Source: CATOSK01 sp034423195
GTDB taxonomy: Bacteria > Chloroflexota > Dehalococcoidia > Lucifugimonadales > UBA3495
Assembly: GCA_034423195.1 (NCBI GenBank)
Contig: DAOUIZ010000033.1
Coordinates: 50,480-114,479 of the forward strand
Reading direction: 5' to 3'
Length of the DNA stretch: 64,000 nt
Both the position numbers and the translations under genes were made by a program. The notes beneath the pieces are model-generated. The model was not told where the DNA came from. It searched no databases and worked only from the letters and a program-made list of their open reading frames with translations. Positions within the stretch are counted from its first letter, which is position 1. Every line of letters starts with the position of its first letter. Positions 7,709 through 16,150 of the stretch are shown here, one piece after another.

Positions 7709-9118
7709 CTAGGCCCGCTGGAACTCCTGGGTGGCCGCCACCATCTGCAGAACGTCGGCGATGTGCCGCCGGTCGGCCTGGGCACCCTGCTTCCGGGCGG
7801 AAAATTCCACCAGCACCCGCCGGGTGTCTTCCTTAACCTCCAGCGCTCCCACCTCTTCCAGGCAGGCGTCCACCAGCCGCTCGGGAGACGTTGCCTCGCT
7901 CATCTGCGAACTGATCCGTTCGACCATGGCCCGGATCCCCGGCTTGCTTGCGTCCCCGACCTGCTGGCTGGCGAAGTTGATCCGCTCAACCAGTGTGCCG
8001 CTGTTCAGCCAGTCGGTGCCGGTGTGCCACCCTTCCACGCTGGGCGGATTGTTCAGTATCTGTCCCATGTAGGACGCCTGGCTGTACCGTTCCAGTATCT
8101 CGTAGCGGGGCCGGTTGAACTCCCCCGTCAGCCTCAGCACGCCGGCCACCAGTTCCACCGGACTCTTCACCTTGGCATAGCGCGCCGCCTTGAAGAAATC
8201 GGAGTTGAACAGGACGCGGAGCATCGTGCCGATTTCATAGTTGCTGTCGAAATAGGCCTGGACCAGCGCGTCTATCGCCTCCGGGTCGGCGGGAGGGGCA
8301 TAGGGCCACTCCGGCACCGGCGGCTCGTCCGCCACGAAGAAGCTGTACAGGTGGCGGGAGATGAAGCGCGCCGTGGCGGGCTGCTTGCAGATGATGTCCA
8401 CGACGTCGCCGCCGTCGAAGTTCCCCCGCTCGCCAAGGAACTCCTTCTCCCCGTCGTCGTGGTCCTCGGGATGAAACTCAAAATGCCAGGAAATACGGCC
8501 GTAGGGCCAGTCCGAGTCCCGCTGGGACCGCAGTTCCATGTACTCCCGGTTGGCGATGGTCCAGCCGGTGAAGGCCCGGGCGCACTCCTTCACGTCCTCC
8601 TCGGTGTAGTTGCCCACACCCATGGAGAACAATTCCAGCAGTTCCCGCCCGTAGTTCTCGTTGATGGCGTCCTTGTGGTTGTCCTGGTTGTCCAGCCAGA
8701 TAATCATCGCCGGGTCCCGGGACAGCTCCAGCAGCAGGGTGCGGAAGCTGCCCATCGCGTGCCGCCGGAACATTCGCGTCTGGTCGGACAGGGCCTTCCC
8801 GTGGATCACCTTGGCGTACCCGGTGGCGAAGATGCTGTGCCAGAACAGGGTCATCTTCTCCTGCAGCGGCGCCGTGGTGGTGGCCATCCGGTACAGCCAG
8901 TTCTCCCCCGGCGCCTGCGGGCCCATCATGCCCGACAGCTCCGGGTGGAAGCGCCGCACCAGGTAATCGCTCAGCCGCTGCTCCTCCCCGGGGTTCAGCA
9001 GCTCCTCGACGGCGGCCTCGTATCCCCCGGCCGCGTAGCCTTCCAGCTCATCGCGGTTGGCCCCGAATCCGGCCCGCCGCAACAGGTGGGCTATCAGCTC
9101 AACATTCGTATCCCGCAT
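7709..9118 (-). CDS. DUF1800 domain-containing protein (module A)
   Basis: A 469-residue DUF1800 protein of unknown biochemical role. Family signatures seen in order: LIAHLLRRAGFGANRDELEG at the N-terminus, LFWHSIFATG, IIWLDNQDNHKDAINENYGR, ELLELFSMGVGNYTEEDV, CARAFTGWTI, KQPATARFISRHLYSFFV, and PPSVEGWHTGTDWL. I chose ATG 9118 because AGGA lies 8 bases upstream; ATG 9124 is too close to it and 9160 has no site. There is no signal peptide. A good promoter lies at 9159-9188. It heads a minus-strand group that continues with the two Uma2 genes, the NHL gene and the DUF1501 gene, although the 116-base gap to the first Uma2 leaves operon membership uncertain. Confidence 0.92.
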   Translation of the reverse strand: MRDTNVELIAHLLRRAGFGANRDELEGYAAGGYEAAVEELLNPGEEQRLSDYLVRRFHPELSGMMGPQAPGENWLYRMATTTAPLQEKMTLFWHSIFATGYAKVIHGKALSDQTRMFRRHAMGSFRTLLLELSRDPAMIIWLDNQDNHKDAINENYGRELLELFSMGVGNYTEEDVKECARAFTGWTIANREYMELRSQRDSDWPYGRISWHFEFHPEDHDDGEKEFLGERGNFDGGDVVDIICKQPATARFISRHLYSFFVADEPPVPEWPYAPPADPEAIDALVQAYFDSNYEIGTMLRVLFNSDFFKAARYAKVKSPVELVAGVLRLTGEFNRPRYEILERYSQASYMGQILNNPPSVEGWHTGTDWLNSGTLVERINFASQQVGDASKPGIRAMVERISSQMSEATSPERLVDACLEEVGALEVKEDTRRVLVEFSARKQGAQADRRHIADVLQMVAATQEFQRA

Positions 9119-9158
9119 CGGCATTTTCCTGATTGGATAGTGCTCCCGGACTGGCCGC

Positions 9159-9188
9159 ATTCTAGTATCTGCGGAAAGATGGGGTCAA
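9159..9188 (-). promoter_or_regulatory. Candidate sigma-70-type promoter of module A
   Basis: On the minus strand: TTGACC, 18 bases, TAGAAT, ending about 41 bases before the ATG at 9118. Strong match in sequence and position. Confidence 0.6.
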
Positions 9189-9249
9189 TTCGGATAACCC
9201 CCGGCCTTCTCCGTATCCTTTTTCCCCTGCCTGGAGCGGTTTGGAGTCC

Positions 9250-10485
9250 TTAGTTGCTGCGGTCGGCGAATTCGGCTATGGCCGCCTCCACCAGCGCCGG
9301 GTCGCGGAGCAGGTCGCCCGCCGTCAGGCTCAGGGCCTTGGCCACCAGCAGCGCGTTGGACAGGGCCAGTTCCGTCACCGCCGTCTCGGCCATGTCCCGG
9401 GTGTGGGATGCCACCGGAGTCTCGCTGACCGCGTACCGCAGCTCAAAGGCAGGCATGACCTGGCTCACGTTGCCGAAATCCGTGGAAGCCCCGCTGCCCG
9501 GGCGTCCCGCCGCCGGCTCATCCAGCCTCATCCCCAGAGCCTGGGCGTTGGCCCCCACCGCCTGCGCCAGGGTCACGTTCGGTTGCACGTTCTCATAAAA
9601 CGGATAGAACTCCTCCACCTCCAGGCGGGCGCCGGTCATGGCCGCCGCGCCTTCCGCCACCTGCCTCACCTTGCCCACCACCTCGTCGGCCAGGTATCTC
9701 CCGTCCCTTGACCGCAGCATGAAGTTGGCGGCGGCGAACTCCGGCACCACGTTGGGCGCCAACCCTCCGTCGGTGATCACGCCGTGAATCCGCACGTCGT
9801 CCCTCAGATGTTGCCGCAGAGCGTCTATCCCGGTGAACAGATGGATGACCGCATTCAGCGCGTTGATGCCGGCCTCGGGAGCCGCCGCGGCGTGGGCCGC
9901 CCTGCCGTGGTACATGTACCGGTACCCCACCATGGCCAGGCTCCAGCTCTCCCCCTTCGCCGCCGATGCGGGCGCCAGCGTCCGGTTGGAAAAGGGATGG
10001 GACGACAGGGTGGCGTCCACCCCGTCGAACACTCCCGCTTCCAGCAGCCGTATCTTGCCGCCGCCCCCCTCTTCCGCCGGTGTCCCGATGATAACCGCCC
10101 GCCCGGGCAGGTCCGGTGCGCTGGCCTGCAGGCCCAGGGCCGCGCCCATCGCCGCCATGGCGATGAGATTATGCCCGCAGCCGTGCCCAATCTCGGGCAG
10201 CGCGTCGTACTCCGCCAGCACGGCGATGGTCGGGCCGTCGCCTCCCCCGCCAGGGATGGTGGCGCGGAACGCCGTCTCCACGCCGCCGATTCCCCGCTCC
10301 ACCTGGAAATCCCGCCCTTCGAGAAACCCCGCCAGGGCATCGGAGGAATAATGTTCCTGGTAGTTCAGTTCCGGGTGGGCATGGACATCCAGCGAAATGT
10401 CGAGCAGCGCCTGCCTGGCAGCCTCGATGGCCGAGTTGGAGCGTCCCGCCAGGTCCTCCCGTGCGTGTGCCGATTGGTTGCTCAT
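9250..10485 (-). CDS. M20 family metallo-amidohydrolase (AbgB/HipO-like)
   Basis: A 411-residue M20D-type amidohydrolase that would cleave the amide bond of N-acyl amino acids or aminobenzoyl-glutamate-like substrates. Metal-site residues are visible: EYDALPEIGHGCGHN (Cys103 and His105, the Cys being typical of the M20D branch) and GTPAEEGGGGK (Glu138/139, general base and ligand). The dimerisation or lid domain sits at about residues 195-300, with AHAAAAPEAGINALNA. No signal peptide, so it acts on imported substrates. AAGGAG precedes the start. It is probably monocistronic, with a weak candidate promoter (GTGACG, 18 bases, TAAAAT) upstream. The nearby peptide transporters and gamma-glutamyltransferase fit a role in scavenging acylated amino acids. 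Confidence 0.92.
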   Translation of the reverse strand: MSNQSAHAREDLAGRSNSAIEAARQALLDISLDVHAHPELNYQEHYSSDALAGFLEGRDFQVERGIGGVETAFRATIPGGGGDGPTIAVLAEYDALPEIGHGCGHNLIAMAAMGAALGLQASAPDLPGRAVIIGTPAEEGGGGKIRLLEAGVFDGVDATLSSHPFSNRTLAPASAAKGESWSLAMVGYRYMYHGRAAHAAAAPEAGINALNAVIHLFTGIDALRQHLRDDVRIHGVITDGGLAPNVVPEFAAANFMLRSRDGRYLADEVVGKVRQVAEGAAAMTGARLEVEEFYPFYENVQPNVTLAQAVGANAQALGMRLDEPAAGRPGSGASTDFGNVSQVMPAFELRYAVSETPVASHTRDMAETAVTELALSNALLVAKALSLTAGDLLRDPALVEAAIAEFADRSN

Positions 10486-10748
10486 CGTAAACCGTCTCCT
10501 TCAAAGGCCCGGCCGGATTGTCAGCCCGGATTATTGGCATTTTACAGGCGCCCGCTCCACCCCGTCACGATTCCCACTGACAGCAGGCCGTTGACACCTA
10601 TCCCTGCCGCCGGTAACGTGGAGTGGAACGCGATGAAGACCTGTCAACTCCAAGCATCCGGGGTTCCAAACCTCCCAGCCGGGATAGGCCGATAGCCGTG
10701 AACGGCCTGCGGCCCCGGCTACCGGGAACACGACGCCCTCACCTCCGG

Positions 10749-10795
10749 TGTCCCGAAATGTCCCAATTTGTCCCATTATGTCTCAATCGTGTCCC
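10749..10795. promoter_or_regulatory. Phased TGTCCC motif array
   Basis: TGTCCC occurs at 10749, 10759, 10769, 10790 and 10885, with the variant TGTCTC at 10779. The first four copies are exactly 10 bases apart and the fifth 11, so they lie on one face of the helix, as expected for cooperative binding of a regulator. No function is proven. Confidence 0.4.
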
Positions 10796-11000
10796 AAAGT
10801 CTGTCGCAGAAGAGCGCAAACATGTCTTGGAACGGCACAAATTTTCCCGAGGATCCCGAGGTTTTAAGCACAAAATCGCCGAAATGTCCCAAAAAGTAAA
10901 AAATCGGTTGGTCGCCCTTGTATGCGATAGCCCTGGGTTGAGCCGGGGTTCGGATGGACTTACAACCCCATCTAGACTCCATTGGCCGTAAAACCCCTGC

Positions 11001-11030
11001 TGGCCAGAAGCTCGACAGAGCTTCTGGCCA
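11001..11030. other. Perfect 12-bp stem hairpin
   Basis: TGGCCAGAAGCT (11001-11012) pairs perfectly with AGCTTCTGGCCA (11019-11030) around a six-base loop. There is no U tract, so it is not a standard intrinsic terminator; it may be part of an RNA structure or a protein-binding palindrome. Confidence 0.45.
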
Positions 11031-11233
11031 TAGCCCGGCCCCGCCGCGGGAAAGCCCGTCAGCACTCCAACCACCGGAGCGTTCCCAACGCCGCCCCACG
11101 GAGCGCCCAAGAGCCTGCCCCGAGCGAAGGCCGGGGAGCCTTGGACAAGTTGCCTAACTTGGCTAAGCCTGCCCCTGGCGAGCGGAGCGAGGGAAAGGGG
11201 GAGGGCCGCGACTCTTAGAACGGAGGACGTGAA

Positions 11234-13039
11234 ATGGTAAGCGCCCAGTTCGACCACAACCTGGAACAGGGGGACCCGTCCCTGCCCGCCACCGGCCGCC
11301 CGGTGGTGCGCTCCACCGAGGGCGTAATCTCCTCCGGCCACTACCTCACCTCCATGGCCGGGATGCGGATGCTGCTGGCCGGCGGCAACGCCTTCGACGC
11401 CCTGGTGGCCGCCGGGTTCGCCGCCGCCGTTGTCGAACCCATCGCCTCCTACTCTCTGGCCGCCGAGGGCGTGTTCATGCTCTACGACTCCGCCACCGGC
11501 GACCTGCTGTCCCTTTCGGGGCAGGGCACCGCCCCCGGAAAGGCCACCGCCGAGTTCTACATCTCCCGCGGCCACCAGCGCATCCCCACCGGCCCCGGCA
11601 TGGACGCCCCGCTTGCCTTCACCCTGCCCGGGATCGTCGACGCATTCATCTCCCTGCTGGAACGCTGCGGCACCATGGAGTTGGCCGAAGTCATCGCTCC
11701 CGCCGTCAGCTATGCCGCCGAGGGAATCCCCCACTACGAGTACATGCTGGAGCGTCTCCACTCCCGTTCCGGCCGGCAGCAGTTCGACAACTTCCCGCCG
11801 GGCGGTTGGGATGTCTTTTACCATGACCACCAGGTCCCTCCCGCCGGGTCGCTGCTGGTTCAGCCCGGTCTGGCCCATACGCTTCAGGCCATGCGTGACG
11901 CCGCGGCCTCGGCTGCCGGAGACCGCTCCCACCGGATGCAGGCCGCCCGCGACGCCTTCTATCGAGGGCCCATCGCCAGGCTGATTGTCGAATGCTCGGA
12001 GAAAGTCGGCGGGATCATTTCCCAGGACGACCTGGCTTCCTACTCCAGCCGGTTCGAAACTCCCGTCGGCGGCGCCTTCCACGGTTACGACATCAGCGGA
12101 CAGGACTCCTGGAGCCAGGCCCCCATGCTGATGCAGACCCTCAACATCCTGGAGAACTTCGACCTGAAGGCGATGGGTCACAACAGCCCGGCCTACATCC
12201 ACGCCGTGGCCGAAGCCCTGAAGCTATGCTTCGGTGACCGCGAGGCTTTCTACGCGGACCCCGCCTTCGCCACCGTCCCCATGGACGGCCTGCTTTCAAA
12301 GGAATACGCCGCCGAGCGCGCCCAGCTAATCGACCCGGAAGGCGCCTATCCCGCCCAGCCTCCGGCGGGTGATCCCTGGCGTTTCTCCACGCGACGGGGT
12401 TCCACCCCGTCCCCCGTCATGTCCCAGCCCACCGTCGCCGTTGCCGATCCTTCCGCCGGCGACGGCACCACCCACGTTTCCGTCCTGGACAAGCGGGGTA
12501 ACCTCGCCTGCGGCACCATCAGCGGCGGTTCCTTCGCCAAGTCCGTTTTCTTCCCCGAGCTGGGCTGCGCCCTGAGCACCCGCATCGAGATGTTCAACTG
12601 CGAACCGGGCCATCCCAACTGCGTCGAGCCCGGCAAGCGCCCCCGCACCACCCTGGTCAACTACATCGTCTCCAGGGATGGGCAGCCCCTGATGACCGTC
12701 GGATGCCCCGGCGGCGACCATCAGGTCCAGGCCAACGTCCAGCTGATGCTCAACTCCCTCGTTTTCGGTATGGACCCCCAGCAGGCCGTGGAAGCTCCCC
12801 GGTTCGCCACCGCCAGCAACGTAAATTCCTTCTATCCCCACGTCTACTACCCGGGCCAGCTCGACCTGGAAGAGGGAGTCCCCGAGTCCACCGCCGATGC
12901 TTTGCGGGCGTTGGGACACAAGATTGAGCGGACCGCCAACTGCGGCTTGGGAGCTACCGTTTCCGTCCGCGACGGCGCCACCGGGACCCTCAGCACCGGC
13001 GCCGACCCCCGCCGCGCCTGCTATGCCCTCGCTTTGTAA
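11234..13039 (+). CDS. ggt: Gamma-glutamyltransferase family protein
   Basis: A 601-residue Ntn-hydrolase of the gamma-glutamyltranspeptidase family, which self-cleaves before a Thr and transfers or hydrolyses gamma-glutamyl groups (for example of glutathione). Cleavage should occur before Thr412 in DGTTHVSVLDKRGNLAC. Other features: RPVVRSTEGVISSGHYLTSM, AMRMLLAGGNAFDA-like segment near residue 45, and VGCPGGDHQVQANVQ near 490, which replaces the common SPGG and is more like the GGT-like branch. Unlike most GGTs it has no signal peptide, so it may act in the cytoplasm on imported gamma-glutamyl peptides. GGAGGACGTGAA precedes the ATG. The stop codon lies in the first terminal repeat of the element at 13037-13174. 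Confidence 0.93.
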   Translation: MVSAQFDHNLEQGDPSLPATGRPVVRSTEGVISSGHYLTSMAGMRMLLAGGNAFDALVAAGFAAAVVEPIASYSLAAEGVFMLYDSATGDLLSLSGQGTAPGKATAEFYISRGHQRIPTGPGMDAPLAFTLPGIVDAFISLLERCGTMELAEVIAPAVSYAAEGIPHYEYMLERLHSRSGRQQFDNFPPGGWDVFYHDHQVPPAGSLLVQPGLAHTLQAMRDAAASAAGDRSHRMQAARDAFYRGPIARLIVECSEKVGGIISQDDLASYSSRFETPVGGAFHGYDISGQDSWSQAPMLMQTLNILENFDLKAMGHNSPAYIHAVAEALKLCFGDREAFYADPAFATVPMDGLLSKEYAAERAQLIDPEGAYPAQPPAGDPWRFSTRRGSTPSPVMSQPTVAVADPSAGDGTTHVSVLDKRGNLACGTISGGSFAKSVFFPELGCALSTRIEMFNCEPGHPNCVEPGKRPRTTLVNYIVSRDGQPLMTVGCPGGDHQVQANVQLMLNSLVFGMDPQQAVEAPRFATASNVNSFYPHVYYPGQLDLEEGVPESTADALRALGHKIERTANCGLGATVSVRDGATGTLSTGADPRRACYALAL

Positions 13040-13174
13040 GAAACATCGGAACGAGTTCCTTCCCCTTGATGGGGAAGGTCAGAATAGGTGACGGGAAAGG
13101 TCATAGTCCCTTCCCCCTTGATGAGGGAAGGCTGGGATGGGGGTGAAGGGTGTTAGTCTCGGGATAGTTTCTTA
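13037..13174. mobile_element. MITE-like element with TAAGAAAC termini (dispersed palindromes, copies 3 and 4)
   Basis: An element of 138 bases flanked by perfect 8-bp inverted ends, TAAGAAAC (13037-13044) and GTTTCTTA (13167-13174). It holds two palindromes, CCTTCCCC-TTGAT-GGGGAAGG (13058-13078) and a relative at 13108-13130. The same end, TAAGAAACTATC, is found at 63890-63901 beside the IS5-like fragment. It has no coding capacity and may also act as a 3' end structure for the two convergent genes. Confidence 0.45.
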
Positions 13175-13199
13175 TTCCCGAGTCCGGGCCCGACGGGGA

Positions 13200-14186
13200 T
13201 CAGGCGACTACCGCCGGCTCCACTTTGTGGCAGGCGGTCAGGTGCTCCGTGTCGATCTCCCGCCAGTCGGGCTCCACCTCCCGGCACATGCCGGTCTCGT
13301 AGTAGATGGGGCAACGGGGGTGGAATCGGCATCCGCTGGGAGGGTTGATCGGGCTGGCAACCTCGCCGCTGATAGTGGTGCCCATGGGGATATCCGGGTC
13401 GGGTTGGGGGACTGAGGCCAGCAGCGCCTTGCTGTAGGGATGCAATGTGTTCTCGTACAGCTGGTCCTTGTCGCCCAGCTCCACCATCTTCCCTACGTAC
13501 ATCACGCCCACCCGGTGGCTCATGTGCTCGACAATCGCCAGGTCGTGGGAGATGAGCAGGTAGCTCAACCCCAGGTCCCTCTGCAGGTCCACCAGCAGGT
13601 TCAGGATCTGGGCCCGGATGGAAACGTCCAGTCCGGAAACCGGCTCATCCAGCACGATAAGCTGGGGACGCAGGGCCAGGGACCGGGCGATGGCAATGCG
13701 CTGGCGTTGTCCTCCGCTGAACTGGTGGGGAAAGAAGGACCCGGTCACCGGGCTGAGGCCCACGTTCTCCAGCAGCTCTCCCACCCGCATCCGCAGTTCG
13801 CGGCCCCGCAAACCCTCGTGGACCTGCAACGGTTCGCCGATGATGTCCAGCACCTGCATTCGCGGATTCAGCGAGCTGTACGGGTCCTGGAACACCGCCT
13901 GCACCAGCCGCTTGTATTCCCGCAGACCGCCGCCCCGCAGTCCATTGATGTCATTGCCCCGGAACCGGATGACCCCCCCGGTGGGGCGCTCCAGGAGCAG
14001 GATCATCTTGGCGACCGTGGTCTTCCCGCAGCCGCTTTCCCCCACCAGCGCGAAGGTCTCCCCCTCGCCGATGGAGAAGTTGACCCCGTCCACGGCCTGG
14101 ATGGATTCGGCGTTGCGGCCGAGCCAGCTTCCACCGCCCCGGAAGTGCTTGACCAGTCCTTCTACTTCCAGCAATCGCTCTGCCAC
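13200..14186 (-). CDS. dppF: Oligopeptide ABC transporter ATP-binding protein, DppF/OppF-like
   Basis: A 328-residue ATPase of a peptide importer. Walker A is ALVGESGCGKTTVAKMI (about residues 41-57), the signature is HQFSGGQRQRIAIAR, Walker B is LIVLDEPVSGLDVSIRAQ, followed by the switch histidine ISHDLAIVEH. The C-terminal oligo_HPY extension with CRFHPRCPIYYETGMC supplies the cysteine-rich tail common in OppD/OppF. It starts with GTG one base after the TGA of the upstream ATPase gene (TGA-A-GTG), implying translational coupling. It is the last gene of the five-gene operon SBP-dppB-dppC-dppD-dppF. Confidence 0.95.
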   Translation of the reverse strand: MAERLLEVEGLVKHFRGGGSWLGRNAESIQAVDGVNFSIGEGETFALVGESGCGKTTVAKMILLLERPTGGVIRFRGNDINGLRGGGLREYKRLVQAVFQDPYSSLNPRMQVLDIIGEPLQVHEGLRGRELRMRVGELLENVGLSPVTGSFFPHQFSGGQRQRIAIARSLALRPQLIVLDEPVSGLDVSIRAQILNLLVDLQRDLGLSYLLISHDLAIVEHMSHRVGVMYVGKMVELGDKDQLYENTLHPYSKALLASVPQPDPDIPMGTTISGEVASPINPPSGCRFHPRCPIYYETGMCREVEPDWREIDTEHLTACHKVEPAVVA

Positions 14187-14187
14187 T

Positions 14188-15189
14188 TCAGCCCCCCGGT
14201 TCCGCCAGCCAGCAATGCACGAAGTCCTGGTCCCCCAGGGAAGTTCTCGGCGGATACTCCTCCTTGCACTTGTCCATCGCCTCGGGACAGCGCGGCCAGA
14301 AGGGACACCCCTGGGGAATGTTTCTCAGGTCGGGCGGCTGGCCCTCGATCTGGTAGAGCCGGTCACGCTTGGTCCCCATCACCGGCACCGAGGCCAGCAG
14401 GGCCCGGGTATAGGGGTGTTGGGGTTCCTTGTAAATCTGCCGGACGCCGGCGCTTTCCACGATCCGGCCCGCGTACATGACGTTGACCCGGTCGCACATC
14501 TGGGCAACGATCCCCAGGTCGTGGGTTACCCAGATGACGCTGGTGCCGCTCTCCCGCTGCAACTCACGGATCAGCCCCAGGAACTGGGCCTGGATGGTGA
14601 CGTCCAGGGAGGTGGTCGGTTCGTCGGCGATCAGCAGCTCCGGCTCGGTGGTCAAGCCCATGGCCGCCACCACCCGCTGGCGCATTCCGCCGCTGAACTG
14701 GTGGGGGTATTGCCCCAGCCGAAGCTCCGGGCTGGGAATGCGCACCGCCCGCAGCGACCCCAGCACCCGGTCCAGGGCCTGCTGTCCCCGCTCCTTCAGG
14801 TGCAGCCGGACCGGCTCAGCCACCTGATCGCCCACGGTGTAGACCGGGTTCAACGACGTCTGGGGGTCCTGCATGATGATGGCCAGGCGGTGTCCCCGGT
14901 ACTCCCGCATCTGGTGCTCGGAAAGCTCCAGCAGGTTCTCGTCCCGGAACCACACTTCCCCTTCGACGATCTGCGCCCCGGGGCGGGGAACGAGCCGCAT
15001 CAGGGACAGGCAGGTCATGGTCTTCCCGCTGCCCGACTCCCCCACCAGGCCCACGGCCTCCCCTTGCCGGATGGTGAAGCTGACGCCGTCCACCGCCTTG
15101 AGGACGGCGTTCCGCTGGAAGAAGTAGGTCTTCAGCCCTTCAACCCGGAGGAGGATATCGTTTTCAGCGTCGTGGTTTTCCATCTGCAC
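14188..15189 (-). CDS. dppD: Oligopeptide ABC transporter ATP-binding protein, DppD/OppD-like
   Basis: A 333-residue ATPase partner of DppF. Walker A GLVGESGSGKTMTC (about residues 48-61), signature HQFSGGMRQRVVAAM, Walker B LLIADEPTTSLDVTIQAQ, switch WVTHDLGIV, and a C-terminal oligo_HPY tail with GCPFWPRCPEAMDKC. It lies 37 bases after dppC and is coupled to dppF. With DppF it should power import through the DppB/DppC pair of this operon, and might also serve the other permease pairs in the window, none of which has its own ATPase genes. Confidence 0.95.
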   Translation of the reverse strand: MQMENHDAENDILLRVEGLKTYFFQRNAVLKAVDGVSFTIRQGEAVGLVGESGSGKTMTCLSLMRLVPRPGAQIVEGEVWFRDENLLELSEHQMREYRGHRLAIIMQDPQTSLNPVYTVGDQVAEPVRLHLKERGQQALDRVLGSLRAVRIPSPELRLGQYPHQFSGGMRQRVVAAMGLTTEPELLIADEPTTSLDVTIQAQFLGLIRELQRESGTSVIWVTHDLGIVAQMCDRVNVMYAGRIVESAGVRQIYKEPQHPYTRALLASVPVMGTKRDRLYQIEGQPPDLRNIPQGCPFWPRCPEAMDKCKEEYPPRTSLGDQDFVHCWLAEPGG

Positions 15190-15226
15190 CCGGAGGTATT
15201 CCGTCTTCCTGAAGTCTTCCGTTTCC

Positions 15227-16132
15227 CTAGAGTTGGCGCCGCCGGGGATCCAGGGTGTCCCGCAGCCAGTCCCCGAACAGGTTGAGGCACATCACCGAGG
15301 CCAGGATGGCCAGCCCCGGGAACAGGGTCAGCCAGTAGTGGCTCTGGATGTAGTCCCGCCCGTCGGCGACCATCAGGCCCCACGCCGGGCGCGGCGGGGG
15401 AATCCCCACCCCAAGGAAGCTCAGGGACGACTCCACCAGGATCAGGTGTCCCACCTCCAGCGTCGAGAGCACGATCACCGTGTTGAAGACGTTGGGCAGT
15501 ATATGCTTGATCACGATGCGGTGAGTCGGCGAACCCACCACCCGGGCCAGGGCAACGTAGTCCAGTTCCTTGATAGCCAGCGCCTCCCCGCGCACCATGC
15601 GGGCGAACCGGGCGGCGACGAAGGGCGATAATATGAAGATGACGTTGGTGAAGCTGGTCCCGAAGGCGCTCATGAACACCAGCGCCACCAGGATGAGTGG
15701 CAACGCCAGGATCGCCTCCACGCCCCGCTGCACAATCGCGTCGGTCTTGCCCCCCAGGAACCCGGAGGCCAGCCCGAAAAACGTCCCCGCCGTTCCCCCC
15801 AGCAGGATCACCGCGATGGAAAGGCTCAGGGAAACTCGGGTGCCGTGAATGATCCTGCTCAGGATGTCCCGGCCCAGCTTGTCGGTGCCGAGGACATTGC
15901 TCCAGCTTCCGTCTTCATGCCAAGCCGGCGGAGCGAAGTTGTTGATGATGTCATTCTTGGTGGGTCCAAAGGGAGCGATCCAGGGCGCAAACACGGCGCA
16001 GATTATTATCAGCGCGATGCCGATCGTGGGGATCAGCGGCGCCCGCCGCAGGCCGGCCAGGATGGACATAGCCCGCCGGCGCCATGGAAGGGCTTCGGCT
16101 ACCAGTAACGGCCGTTCTGCTGCCTGGGCCAT
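15227..16132 (-). CDS. dppC: Peptide-type ABC transporter permease, DppC-like
   Basis: A 301-residue permease. After a cytoplasmic N-terminus it has the membrane helix LIPTIGIALIIICAVFAPWI, the motif LGTDKLGRDILSRIIHGTRV, and the EAA loop LDYVALARVVGSPTHR, and ends DTLDPRRRQL. A segment around AFGTSFTNVIF is typical of DppC. It begins 18 bases after dppB. It is diverged from the DppC proteins at 860 and 37825, so this operon is not a recent copy of those. Confidence 0.95.
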   Translation of the reverse strand: MAQAAERPLLVAEALPWRRRAMSILAGLRRAPLIPTIGIALIIICAVFAPWIAPFGPTKNDIINNFAPPAWHEDGSWSNVLGTDKLGRDILSRIIHGTRVSLSLSIAVILLGGTAGTFFGLASGFLGGKTDAIVQRGVEAILALPLILVALVFMSAFGTSFTNVIFILSPFVAARFARMVRGEALAIKELDYVALARVVGSPTHRIVIKHILPNVFNTVIVLSTLEVGHLILVESSLSFLGVGIPPPRPAWGLMVADGRDYIQSHYWLTLFPGLAILASVMCLNLFGDWLRDTLDPRRRQL

Positions 16133-16150
16133 GGACTCATCCTTTCCTTT

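Larger units (their letters stand above)
10486..11233. other. Long intergenic region with repeats and hairpins
   Basis: No credible gene is visible in this 748-base region: frames that are open here lack codon bias and homology-like motifs. It holds an array of TGTCCC motifs at 10-base spacing (10749-10795, another at 10885), a perfect hairpin at 11001-11030, a smaller hairpin CAAGTT-GCCT-AACTTG at 11146-11161, and GGAGGA just before the gamma-glutamyltransferase start. It could hold a regulatory region, a non-coding RNA or a decayed repeat. Confidence 0.55.

Noticed and set aside
7586..9253. Long plus-strand open frame of 555 codons
   Set aside because: It is antisense to the DUF1800 gene; the open frame is a by-product of GC-rich codon use, and its product is Pro/Arg/His-rich without motifs.
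11001..11030. Intrinsic terminator
   Set aside because: The stem is strong, but no U tract follows on either strand.
10739..12202. Minus-strand open frame of 487 codons
   Set aside because: Antisense to gamma-glutamyltransferase and the gap before it; Gly-rich shadow product.
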